Assembly (NCBI GenBank): GCA_004010275.1
Contig: RBWT01000026.1
Location: 1 to 56,441, forward strand
Direction of reading: 5' to 3'
From: Streptomyces huasconensis
GTDB taxonomy: Bacteria; Actinomycetota; Actinomycetes; Streptomycetales; Streptomycetaceae
DNA length: 56,441 nt
Shown: positions 27,943 through 37,400 of the stretch, in pieces
Numbering within the stretch: the stretch's first letter is position 1
How the letters are laid out: each line of letters starts with the position of its first letter
The notes under the pieces: generated by a model
Told to the model about the DNA's origin: nothing
Databases searched by the model: none
Seen by the model: the letters and a program-made list of their open reading frames with translations, nothing else
Program-made: the position numbers and the translations under genes

Positions 27943-29182
27943 ATGCCCGGGGTGTCGGCTGTGGGGACGGTGCGGTGCCTGCTGCGCCGCGGGGACGCCG
28001 CGGAGCTGGCGGCGCAGGCCCAGGACGATCTGATGGCGCGCGGAAGACTGGTGCTGGACCGGTACGCGGCTGTGCCCCCGGCCCACCTGCAGATCCTTGC
28101 CCGGCACGCCAGCTGTCGACCCGGCCTTGGCGCTGGTGGCCGACCAATTGGAGGCTGCGGTCGCGGACGGCAAATGACTGCCGGCGGCCTTCTGCTACCG
28201 GGGCTGGCGCGCGGTGGCCAGCCGGACAGCGACACGCTGGTGCGGGCGGCGGCCTCCATTGAACTGGTGCACGCGGCCGCGGGCGTGCACGACGACCTCA
28301 TCGACGACAGCGCGTTGCGGCACGGCCGGCCCACCGCGCACGTCGCGTTGCGCACCGCGGTACGCCACCGCCCGCACACCAGAGCGGCCGGCTGTTCGCC
28401 ACCAGCGGCCTGCCCCCCGCGTATCTGGCGCGGGCCCGCCCGTTGTGGTCGGTACTGGCCCGCGAGCTGATCGCGGGCGAGTTCCTGGAGACCCTGCGCA
28501 CCGGGGCCGGGCCGGACACCACGGCGTCACTGAAGGTGATCCGGTACAAGACCGCCAAGTACACCGTCGAGCAGCCCTTGCTGATCGGCGGCGCCCTGGC
28601 TGGGGCCACCACCCGGCTGCGCGAGGGCTACTCCGCCTACGGACTGCCCCTGGGCGAGGCTTTTCAGCTGCGGGACGACCTGCTCGGCCTGTGCGGAAAC
28701 CCGCAACACACCGGCAAGGACAACGCCGATGACGTCCGCGGCCACCGGCGCACGGCTCTGCTGGCCGAGACGTGGCGCCTGGCCGGTGACGCCGACCGTG
28801 AGCAGCTGCGGGCCCCTGCTGGGCCGAGGCGACCTGGACGACGACGGTCTGCACGCGGTACGCGAGGTGATGCGCCGGCTGAAGACACCCCGCCGCGTCG
28901 AAAAACATGATCACCGCGCGGGAAGAAGAAGCCCTCGACACCCTCCACGAGCTGGACATACCCCGCACATGCCGCCGCTGGGCTCTGCAAACATCGTGGC
29001 CCGATCTGCCCGCGGCACCCTCGAAGTACGCCGTGGTCTCCTGCGACACACCCTCTACCTTGAGGCAGGCTAACCGGCTGATTGAGCAGTCCATGCAGGA
29101 GTGGGCGCGATCCGCGGCGGGATGGAAGCGAGCGGGTGCCCCGCATGGCCGGACCAAGCCTCACGCTTGCCACGGGAGGTGA
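27943..29182 (+). CDS. Polyprenyl diphosphate synthase (GGPP synthase-like), heavily frameshifted
   Basis: A trans-prenyltransferase: the first Asp-rich motif is VHDDLIDDSALRHGRPTAH (DDxxD) and the second FQLRDDLLGLCGNPQHTG, with KVIRYKTAKYTVEQPLLIGG (the K-T helix) between. It condenses isopentenyl diphosphate with an allylic diphosphate to make a C15-C20 or longer prenyl chain. It starts MPGVSAVGTVRCLLRRG with no clear ribosome binding site. Frames change near 28110, 28175, 28385, 28815 and 28905, more than elsewhere. All pieces remain in order and the active-site motifs are intact, so error and decay are both possible. The true C-terminus is uncertain: family resemblance ends near LDIPRTCRRWALQ, about 29000, while the open frame runs to 29182. 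Neighbouring genes suggest a small terpenoid locus but no cyclase is seen. Confidence 0.7.
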
Positions 29183-29207
29183 CCGGTGGCGCCCCTCCTG
29201 CATCGCA

Positions 29208-30002
29208 TCAGGGTTGACCTTCCCGTCCACGATCAAGGGGAAGCTTCAAGTCGCGCCGATCAGCTGTGACCGTCCAGACGGGGAACGGAAATAGGGCTTC
29301 CTCCCCTTCGACGGTGCTCGTTGAGGCTGCGGCGTCGAAGAGTTCGAGTTCTGCTGTTCGTTTCAGTCCTTCTCGGATTTCGCGGGTCCACCGGGTCCGA
29401 TATGTGCCAGCGGTGATGGAAGAGATGTCCCATCCGCTGGAGTTGAGCGTTTGGCGCAAATTGCTCTGGCTGATGCGGAATGGTCCTGGTAACCCCTGGG
29501 GCGCCTGGTCGGATAAGCAGATGAGAAGGAGTCGGGCGTTACTGCACGCTTGCTTATGCAATTGCGCCATGTATACATGTCGTTGCGCTTCGGTCAGGCA
29601 GTGGTAGAGGCAGCTGTCCAGGATGGTCTGGAAAGGACCTTGTCCTCCCAGGTCTATAGACAAGGCGTCAGCGGTGATAAATGTGGCGCTGCCGGCCCCG
29701 AAGGTTCGGCTGCGTGCCATGGCGTGGGCCATCTTCACGGCGGATTCCGACCGGTCGAACCCGACGACGGTCAGGCCCAGTTCGGCGAGGTACAGGCTGT
29801 TGTGGCCATGGCCACAGCCGGCGTCCAGGACCGGTCCGGTGATCATCCCCTCGTGATACCACTGGATCACCAGCGGCTGAGGCCCTCCGATGTCCCAGAC
29901 GGGGCGCGATACGCCCGTTCCATCCCTAGCCTGTTCGCGGTAGAGGTTTTCGTACTCTTCGGCGGATAGTTCGAGTTCGTTTCCCCTGTGCACGATTGGC
30001 AT
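29208..30002 (-). CDS. Class I SAM-dependent methyltransferase
   Basis: An intact 264-aa enzyme with GPVLDAGCGHGHNSLYLAEL (motif I), LTVVGFDRSESAVKMAHAMA (motif II) and QGPFQTILDSCLYHCLTEAQ (motif IV). The ATG at 30002 (MPIVHRGNELELSAEEYENL) is preferred because AAGGA lies 12 bases upstream. Its third-position GC is visibly lower than the average here, suggesting a more recent arrival. It is convergent with the prenyl synthase with a 25-bp gap. It could methylate a terpenoid, but also a thiol or halide as in TPMT-like members; the substrate is unknown. Confidence 0.85.
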   Translation of the reverse strand: MPIVHRGNELELSAEEYENLYREQARDGTGVSRPVWDIGGPQPLVIQWYHEGMITGPVLDAGCGHGHNSLYLAELGLTVVGFDRSESAVKMAHAMARSRTFGAGSATFITADALSIDLGGQGPFQTILDSCLYHCLTEAQRHVYMAQLHKQACSNARLLLICLSDQAPQGLPGPFRISQSNLRQTLNSSGWDISSITAGTYRTRWTREIREGLKRTAELELFDAAASTSTVEGEEALFPFPVWTVTADRRDLKLPLDRGREGQP

Positions 30003-30204
30003 CGGTCGCAGTCCTTCCGAGAGGGTGATGTTGTCCTCAAAGGTGCTGAGGGGCCCGGCGTCCGTCGACCCGACATCGACTAGGACGTAGGGCCATCCGC
30101 AGTATTCGGCGGGGCGATAAGCCGGCGTCCGATACCTTTGTGGCTCGCAACGCCGATGCAAGGCGTGTATCGACATTGGATTTTGAGGTGGGATGTCTTG
30201 CATC

Positions 30205-30790
30205 GTGGCACGTTGAGATCTGACACAAAGGCAGTGGGCTGCGCTGAAGCCGCTGTTGCCGGTGGGTAAGAAGTACGGTCGGCCGCCGATAGGGTCCAGG
30301 CGACAGCTGATACGACGGCATACGATTCCGAGTCCGTACCGGCACTCTCTGGCGGGACATGCCTGCGAATAGGGGCCGTGGGCACGGGTGTACGAGCTGT
30401 TCCGCCGCTGGCAGCGGGGCGGCACCTGGCAGCGGATCTTCACTGAGTTGCAGTCCTGGGCGGACACAAAGGACTTGATCACCTGAGGCATCCACGTCGA
30501 CTTCACGGTGTGCCGCGCCCACCGGCACGCCGCCGGGGCGGGAAAAGGGGGGACCTGCAAGAGGAGGCGCCCGGCAGCGTCGTCGTCGAGTCCGACGATC
30601 ACGGTCTCGGGCGCTCGCGAGGCGGCCTGACCGCCAAGCCGCACCTGGTTGTCGAGCAGGCCCAGGAGCTCATGTCGCTTGTGATCACCGCTGGACAGCA
30701 CGGTGACAGGCCGCAGTTCGTTGTCGTGCTGGGCCGTATCCGGGTGGCCCGGCCTGGGCCGAGCAGGCCGCGCGTCCGTGCCGCGCAGCG
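30205..30790 (+). mobile_element. IS5-family transposase remnant
   Basis: In shifting frames: QWAALKPLLPVGKKYGRPPI, then GPWARVYELFRRWQRGGTWQ and RIFTELQSWADTKDLITWGI, then HVDFTVCRAHRHAAGAGKGG, GLGRSRGGLTAKPHLVVEQA and LMSLVITAGQHGDRPQFVVV. This is the first two thirds of a typical Streptomyces IS5-type DDE transposase, including the first catalytic Asp region (HVDFTVCRAH). After GPSRPRVRA the rest, with the later catalytic residues, is gone. A stop interrupts the N-terminal part (30360s). A dead fragment. Confidence 0.8.
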
Positions 30791-30926
30791 ATCGTCGGGG
30801 ACGCGAAGGTCTTCGCCGAGGTCGTGGCCGCGGTGCTGGACAAGTCTGGCGGCCCCCTGTGGGACGGGTATGCCATCCGGTGAGTCGGTGGGGCGCGATC
30901 ACGCCACCACAGGAGGATGGCAGTGA

Positions 30927-31100
30927 TCAGCCGCCTGAGGCCCGTTGCTCGGCGCGCGGGGCGCGCATGGTGACGAGTCGGTAAGAGTAGGTGCCGGTGT
31001 CGATGATGTCGCCGCCGAAGGTGAGGCGGCCGATGATGGCCGCGCAGAGGCGGGGGGAAAGGTCTTGGTCCAGCTGGTGCGCCACGTGTCGATCGCGGGC
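30927..31100 (-). mobile_element. Probable IstB-type (IS21) ATPase C-terminal remnant
   Basis: The minus strand reads LDQDLSPRLCAAIIGRLTFG, then GDIIDTGTYSYRLVTMRA. The pattern of a helix, then DRLTFG-x-II-x-TG-x-SYRL, is the end of IstB transposition helper proteins. The ATP-binding part is missing. The stretch 30791-30926 and 31101-31469 shows nothing I can name. Confidence 0.5.
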
Positions 31101-31469
31101 AGGACGGCGAGTCCCAAGCGGCTGCGCGTCTGTCTCCACCCGCCCACGGAGAACAGGGCGCCGCGCAGTACCTGGTCCTCGTCCCGGGTTTTCCCGGCTG
31201 TCGGCGAGTGCTGAGCCTGGGCGGTTCAGTGCGGCGGCGTCCTGGGGCCGGGGAGTCACGGCCGGGCGGCACCAGCTGAGCGGGACGGGAGATGCTCACG
31301 CACGTCGCGAGGTAACGCCGCGCTGCCCGGGACGTTCGATGCCGGTCGCCCGCCCGGGTCGGAGAGCGCGGATTCCCTCCAGGCCGACGCGCACCTCATG
31401 GCGAGGACGAGGGCGGTGTCGTCGCCGGATCTGATCCGCTCAGTCGTGACAGATCGGCTGCTTCGGCTG

Positions 31470-32202
31470 CTACCGCCGAATGACGGAGCGAATCCAGCGC
31501 AGCTGCTGGGAGACCTCTCCGGCTTCGGCGCTCTTCTCCCGGTCGGAGCCGTTGAAAACGCCGATGAGGGTTTCGGTGCCGCGCGGGCCGACGGTCATCA
31601 CCGGACCACCCGAGTCGCCCCCGGCGGGAATCCCCTTCACCTTCTTCATGCAGAAGTCGGGACCGCCCGGTGCGGTGTCGACCAGCGCACAGGGGGTCGT
31701 TCGGCCGTACGACCTTCAGGTCCGACTGCTTGAGGACGGGAGACTGGCAGGCGCTCTCGTCCCTCGTGCAGGTGGCGCCCCACCCGTACTGCCGCACGGC
31801 TTGGCCAGGGTGGACGCCGACCGTGGCCAGGCGTGCCGTGGGGACATTCATCGGAGGGACCTTGACGAGCATCATGTCGGCGTGCGCGCTGCCCACGCGC
31901 TTGCCGGGTATGGGGCGAACCTTGGTGCCCCTGCGCATGTCGAGGTTGCCCACCCGGAAGGAGATCCGTTTGTCGGCGACCGGCAGCGCCTGCTCGTAGA
32001 AGCAGTGGGAGGCGGTGAGGATCCACTGGCGGGCGACGGCTGTCCCGGTACACGCCGGTTTGCCGTCAACGAGCATGCGCACCGCCCATGGACCGTAGGT
32101 GCTCTTCGACCCGCCGATGACGGCGGAGGCCGGAGCGGACGACATCACCGAGCCCATGACCAGCGCCAAGGCGGTCAGCAGCAGTACACGAACGCGACGC
32201 AT
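31470..32202 (-). CDS. Secreted trypsin-like serine protease (S1 family)
   Basis: About 244 aa. The signal peptide is MRRVRVLLLTALALVMGSV with cleavage after APASA, giving mature VIGGSKSTYGPWAV. The catalytic triad is visible: His in LTASHCF, Asp in AHADMMLVKV, and Ser in IPAGGDSGGPVMTVG. Cysteines in the usual pairs (CTGTAV/SHCF, CTRDESACQ, DFCMKK) fit a secreted protease. One base is lost near 31695-31705; restoring it joins NDPLCA to LVDTAPGGPDFCMKKVKG. ATG 32202 follows GAGGAG. An extracellular protease of the trypsin type common in Streptomyces. Confidence 0.85.
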
Positions 32203-32422
32203 CAACTGGGACAACTCCTCTCAGGGGTACAGCTGTACGGCTGTACAGGTAGTGAGAGGCCCCGCTGAGCAAAAGCGTTCCCCACGATCCCTACGACATC
32301 GGAAGAGATGGATGGCAGGCTCTGCGGACCCCGGACCCCGGACCCCGGACCACCCCGGACTCCGGCCCGCGGCGCACAAGACCCCGCGGACCAACCGATT
32401 CCGTCGGATGGGGAGTGAGGCG

Positions 32423-32665
32423 TTGAATACAGGGTCGCGCACAACGCACGGGTGTGGGACTACTGGATCGGCGGGAAAGACCACTACGAAGTCGACCGGC
32501 AGGTCGGTGACGAGGTCTGCACGATGTTCCCGGTGATCCGAGAAGTAGCCCGCGCGGACCGCGACTTCCTCGGCCGGCGGTCCGTTTCCTGACCGCCGAC
32601 TGCGGAGTGCGGCAGTTTTTGGACATCGGCACCGGATTGCCGACCCTGGATGACAGCCACGAGAT
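32423..32665 (+). pseudogene. DUF574-type SAM methyltransferase N-terminal fragment
   Basis: The frame reads VAHNARVWDYWIGGKDHYEV then DRQVGDEVCTMFPVIREVAR and, after one lost base, AVRFLTADCGVRQFLDIGTG. This is the first 70 or so residues of the actinomycete-specific S-adenosyl methyltransferase family (DUF574), which begins ARVWxYWLGGKDxxxxDR and contains LDIGTGLPT. It stops abruptly at LPTLDDSHE where an IS630-like fragment begins on the other strand. A remnant cut by transposition. Confidence 0.7.
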
Positions 32666-32790
32666 CCCCACGTCTTGGTGCGCCGGAACGTGATGCCGCG
32701 GCGGGCAGTCCGCCGCAGCTTCTGCCCCTCCTGCTCGGTCAGCCCCCGTACCCGAACTACTGCGCCACCCTGCCTCCCCGCGTCGATCGG
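32664..32790 (-). mobile_element. IS630-family transposase N-terminal fragment
   Basis: On the minus strand VVRVRGLTEQEGQKLRRTAR then RGITFRR matches the opening of IS630-type transposases in actinomycetes (VRVRxLTxQEGQKLxxIVRRG). Only about 30 residues remain and they run into the DUF574 fragment. Confidence 0.5.
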
Positions 32791-32847
32791 ACATGCCGTC
32801 ACACCCAACCAGAACGACACCTCCAGCGGGCGGATCGGTGACCACCG

Positions 32848-33222
32848 TCAGCGGATCGCTTGGATGCACGGCAGCGGGTGCTCCCGTCCGCCGGTCAACT
32901 CGATGAGGACCCGGCGCGCGAGCTGCCGGGCCTCCCTCCACCCGGTGTCGTTGGCCAGCGCATCCCGTGTCCATCCGCCGGCCTGCTTGTGACCGCTCAT
33001 ACCGGCAAGCAATACGTCGATCTCCCAGAGCTCAGCAGCGGTGTTCGCGCTGATCTGGTGGTGCTCGACCAACCAGTCGGCCATACGGAAGGCGTGATCG
33101 AAGTCCAGCGCGATCTCATCCACCACAACCTCGTGCTCATCGAGCCAAGCCGTCTGGCTCGAAGCATCGGCCGCCAGGTCGAAGCCCGCCTGTTCTTTGG
33201 TGGCGCGCAGCACGGTGAGCAC
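32848..33222 (-). CDS. Hypothetical protein, about 124 aa
   Basis: An intact frame: MLTVLRATKEQAGFDLAADA, then VVVDEIALDFDHAFRMADWL and VEHHQISANTAAELWEIDVL, ending RRVLIELTGGREHPLPCIQA. It is helical and rather acidic, with no membrane segment or motif I recognise. The GTG at 33222 is preceded in frame by DEPLTREKLCPV with no ATG, so the N-terminus is uncertain and the gene may be truncated there. It lies among remnants. Confidence 0.5.
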   Translation of the reverse strand: MLTVLRATKEQAGFDLAADASSQTAWLDEHEVVVDEIALDFDHAFRMADWLVEHHQISANTAAELWEIDVLLAGMSGHKQAGGWTRDALANDTGWREARQLARRVLIELTGGREHPLPCIQAIR

Positions 33223-33273
33223 CGGGCACAGCTTCTCCCGCGTCAGCGGCTCGTCGGGCCTACGTGGCCGGCT

Positions 33274-33737
33274 TCAGCCAGGATGAGTGACCTGGGCGGG
33301 AACGGCGAATCCGACGTAGGCGTGCAGGCGCCGGAACTCGGCCAGGCCCCTGTCGTAGATGCCGGTGTCGAGGGTGTCGAGGATGACCGCCTGTTCGGAG
33401 GCGTAGATCATGCCGTTGTCGAAGGACTTGGAGAGCGCGAGGTCGTTGACCGCCCGGCGCAGGTCCACACTGTGGTGCACATAGGCGGGTACGTTGCCGG
33501 CACCGACGCCGACGGCCTGCTGCCCGCCGGGTAGGCGGCCGTGACCATGCTGTTTCCGCCGGTCGCGAGGATCAGCGCCACCCCCGGATGGCGCATGAGG
33601 AGGCCGGTGGCCTCGATGGACGGGGCCTGGACCCACTGCACACAGTGCCCGGGGGGTCCGGCGGCGACGGCCGCGTCGCGTACGACACGGGCGGCCTCGG
33701 CGCTGCACGCCTGCGCCGAGGGGTGGAAGGCGCAACG
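33274..33737 (-). pseudogene. Acetaldehyde dehydrogenase (AdhE/EutE-type) internal fragment
   Basis: Over two frames the minus strand reads CSAEAARVVRDAAVAAGPPG, then VQWVQAPSIEATGLLMRHPG and VALILATGGNSMVTAAYPAG, then VGVGAGNVPAYVHHSVDLRR and ALSKSFDNGMIYASEQAVIL. These are the NAD-binding and active-site segments of CoA-acylating aldehyde dehydrogenases; the catalytic Cys of FDNGMICASEQ is Tyr here. Both ends of the protein are missing. The fragment begins at a sharp junction near 33738 with a UspA fragment on the other strand. Non-functional. Confidence 0.75.
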
Positions 33738-33850
33738 CCGGCGTCCTGGTGGTCGGCACCCGCGGGCGTGGCGCCCTCATCGACGCACTGCTGGGCTCCG
33801 TCACGGGCGTACGGCCCGGCGGGGATTGGGACGTACCCGCGAGCAGAGAC
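33738..33850 (+). pseudogene. Universal stress protein C-terminal fragment
   Basis: The frame reads NAGVLVVGTRGRGALIDALL then GSVTG, the ATP-binding GxRGRG...LLGSV motif that ends UspA domains. Everything upstream in the protein is absent and the remainder diverges. It abuts the aldehyde dehydrogenase fragment. Confidence 0.6.
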
Positions 33851-33931
33851 CGAATCCGCCTCCAGCTCGCATCCCTCTCACTAGGATGCCCATCCGACGG
33901 GCCATTGTTCGTCGAGTGTGAGGGGGCAGGG

Positions 33932-34464
33932 GTGTCCGAAATGTTGACTTTGGCGGGCTTGGGTGGGGCCGCGTTGTCCGAAGGTATCCGCTTCCTGTAC
34001 GGGCAGGCCGAGGAATTGCTCAGCCGACGTCGAGAGGAACGGGCCAACGGTGTACGGACGGAGACCGAACCGTCACCTTCGGCGCTCCGACTACGGAGCC
34101 GACAGCTCCTGACCACGCGGTCATCGAGCGATTCGAGCAGGACATGCGTGTGCTGATGGACGAGCTCGAATCCTACCGGGCGGGGTCGGCTTCGCCGGTT
34201 CTCGCCGATCCCGGCAACCGGCAACTCATCGCTTCCGCCGAGGCGTTGCGCCTCATCCTCAGCGTTGTCCACCGTAGATCGATCGTGCCGCCCGGCAAGG
34301 AGCTGGCACAGACGGTGGACGTGCAATTCGATGTCGAGCAGGTCGCCGGTTACGTGGCCGGGGTCCGTGGCCGGGCCTCGACCGACATCAAGGTGCGGCT
34401 CAGCGCCGGCACGGTGGAGCCGGGCGCAAGCGCGATCGGCGTTGATTTCGGGTCCGGGAGCTGA
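33932..34464 (+). CDS. Small partner protein of a giant STAND NTPase
   Basis: About 178 aa, one lost base near 34040-34075. The N-terminus is MSEMLTLAGLGGAALSEGIR then FLYGQAEELLSRRREERANG, a short amphipathic or weakly hydrophobic helix and a coiled segment. The middle is VIERFEQDMRVLMDELESYR. The C-terminus is a small beta-type module, VDVQFDVEQVAGYVAGVRGR then DIKVRLSAGTVEPGASAIGV, ending DFGSGS. A related pattern (ASATGIRIKDLTV ... LGGTALGVDIGTA) is found inside the downstream NTPase, suggesting a shared interaction fold. The GTG start at 33932 is preceded by a G-rich site. It ends 2 bp before the NTPase GTG, so the two are surely coupled. I recognise no named family; a signalling or effector-recruiting adaptor is likely. 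Confidence 0.65.
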
Positions 34465-34466
34465 AG

Positions 34467-37400
34467 GTGCCCGCAGCGGGGCACGTGCCGTTCGAAGAAC
34501 TTGTCCGGCGCAACACCGGAGCGGCATGGGTGCAACGCCAGTGGCTGAGCACGGCCGTCGACCAGGCCCTTACCGCCCCGTCCACCCGCCTGGTGCTGAT
34601 CACCGGTGAACCCGGCGCCGGGAAGACGGGGATGCTGGCCGGGCTGGCTGACGCCCACTCTGACTGGCTGCGCTACTTCATCGGCGCTGTCGACAACGGT
34701 GGCCGCGAACCGGGGGACATCGCGTCCTTCCTGTTGTCGGTCGGCCATCAACTCGCCCACCAGCAGCCCGAACTGTTCGATGTCGAACGCCTCTCGGTCG
34801 TGGTGGCGCAGCACTTCGGAGACGTGCGGCCGGGCGCCAGCGCGACCGGCATCCGGATCAAGGACCTGACGGTTTCCCCGTTCCACCGCACGGCAACCCT
34901 CGTGGTGCAACAGAGCGCCGATTCACTCGGCGGCACAGCCCTCGGAGTGGATATCGGCACGGCCCACCTCGAACCGCGGCTGCTCACTCCGGACAATCTG
35001 GCGCAGCTGGCCTTGATCGGTCCCGCCCGGGTCCTGCTCGACCAGGACCCGGCGGCCCGCATCGTGATCCTCCTCGACGCCCTGGACGAAGCGGCGGCCT
35101 CCGGGGAGGCCGGCAGCCTCCTGCACTGGCTGGCGACGGACGCAGCGCTCCCGGCGAACGTCAGCATTGTCATGTCGTCCAGACCGCACTCCGCCCTTGG
35201 CCGGCTGCGATCGTCGCGCGGCGCGCAACTGGTGGAGATCGACCTGGACCCCGGGACACGGCATGTCCGCGATGACCTGCTGGCCTTCGCCGGAAAGGTA
35301 CTCGGGACCGCTGAAGTCAACGCGACCGTCGAGGCCAAGGGCCTGCTGCCCGACCAGTTCCAGCGACGCGTCGCCACCCGGGCCTCCGGCAACTTCCTGT
35401 ACCTCGCGAGCTACGCCCGGGCCCTGACCGACGCTCTGGCCGATGCGGATGACGCCGTCATCGGGCGGCTGCTCGATCTCGACTCCCTGCCACCGCGGTT
35501 GGCCGGCATCTACGGGCTCTTCGTGGAAACAGCCCGTGAGCAGATCGAGGCGTTCGGCTCGATCCGGCTGGATGACGCGCCACCCGGCCGTGGGACGACC
35601 GCGTACGCGTGGGAGACGGTGGGCCAGCCGCTCCTCGGTGTCCTCACCGTCGCGCAGGAGCCGCTGACCGAGAAGCAACTGGCCGAGTTGTCGGCCGTTC
35701 CCGTAGGGCGGCGGCACATTCGGAACATCATCGCGCGTCTGCGCTGGCTGCTCGATCTCCGAGACGGTCGCATCGCTCTCTACCACTCATCAGTCGGGGA
35801 ATTCCTCGGGAGCGATCTCGCCCGTGAACGGCACGAGGACTGCTGGGTCGACGAGACGGAGTGGCATGAGCAGATCGTCAGCCACTATCGGGGCTCCGCC
35901 GCGAGCTGGCCGCAGGTGGACTGGGCGTCTGTGGACCGCTACGGACTGGCCCACCTCGCGCACCACGTCCTCAGGGCCGGCTCCCGCGTGTCCGCCGACG
36001 CGGCCGAACTGCCTTGTGCCGGCCTGCTGCACGCGATCAGAACTGAGTTCGGCGCGGAGCGCCGCTTCCTCGACCTCGTCGACCGCATTGCTCACCACGT
36101 CGCGGGACACGCTCTGTCGGGCGTAGGGCTTCCCGCGCTCATGTACCTGGGCGTGGTCCGTCATCAGGCGGCTCGACCCAGTGCTGCGTCGCCGCCGCTT
36201 CTCGGCCTTCTCGCGCGACTGGGACGGCGCAAAGAAGCAGTCGAACGGGCGACCTCGATCCCGCCGTCCATCCAGCAATTCGCGGCGATGGGCGAAATCC
36301 TCCGCTACCCGGGGCCGGAGGACGGGGGCCCCTCCAGAGCTGATCTCCTTGAACTGCTTGTCGAGTCCGCTCTGACGATCCCGCTGGACCGCAGTGCGCT
36401 CGTCCATGTGCGCAGCGCCGTCGAGACCGCTGCGGAACTCCTTGCTCCGCGAGACCTGGACCGCGCCCTTCGGCTGTGGCAACACGGGCAGCAGCTGGGC
36501 GGGGCCCCGAGTCCGCGGGAACCGGATGCCCTGTACCGTGCCGCCGCGACAGCGGAGCAGGACCCGTACAGGGCCGCGGCACTGATCACGAAGATGGCCG
36601 AAGAGCAGTGGAAGGACTTGCTGGATCTGGCCCAACGCGCCGGGCACCAGTACGCCGCCGATCTGCTGCGCCGGGCCGAAGCCGCGTTACAGGAGAGTGA
36701 ACCCGCGGCACTGCTGCTCGGGTTCGCGCGCCTTTCGGTTCAGTGGACGCACTGCGACGCAGCTGTCGCCGAGTGCTTTCGGACCCGGATAAGGGCCCAG
36801 GCGCACGAGGTCCGGGCGGACGAGAGGGCTTCATGGGCCCTGCTCGAAGCCGCACGCCTTCTGGCGGAGTCGGACCGTTCCACTGCCCGCGACCTACTCG
36901 CTCCGCTGGACACGATGAAGGTCAACGGCTTCAGCGGCGGCGCCCTGCTGGATGCCGCACGGTTGTGGAACAGCTGGGGAGAACCGGAGCGGGCGGCAGC
37001 TCTCGCCGACCGCTACCTCGCGGTCTTCCACGACCCTTGGTCGCGCTTCGAAGCCCGATCGGCGGCAGGACGGTTGAGCGATGCGGACGCGCGGAGCACC
37101 ATCGAAGAGATCCTGGCGCGCATACCCGGACCGCCGAGCGACCCGGACGCCCACCCCATGGCCGTAAGCGATCGCGACACCGAACTCGCGACTGTGGTGC
37201 GACGGATGGCACAGTACGACCTCGGCCGAGCGTTCCGAATCGCCGACCGGATCTACCGGACCAATTGGATGCCCAGTTGGATGCCGCGCTACGCCACCGC
37301 GCCGAACCCGTTGCGCGACATACAAGGCGAAGACCGGAACTCCGTCCTCGCCGCCCTCGCTCACATCCATCTCGACCGGGGCGAAACCACCCAGGCCGGA

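Noticed and set aside
27518..28173. Protein with LPLAACR repeats on the minus strand
   Set aside because: It arises from the 7-bp minisatellite, which opens all frames; no domain or start signal supports it.
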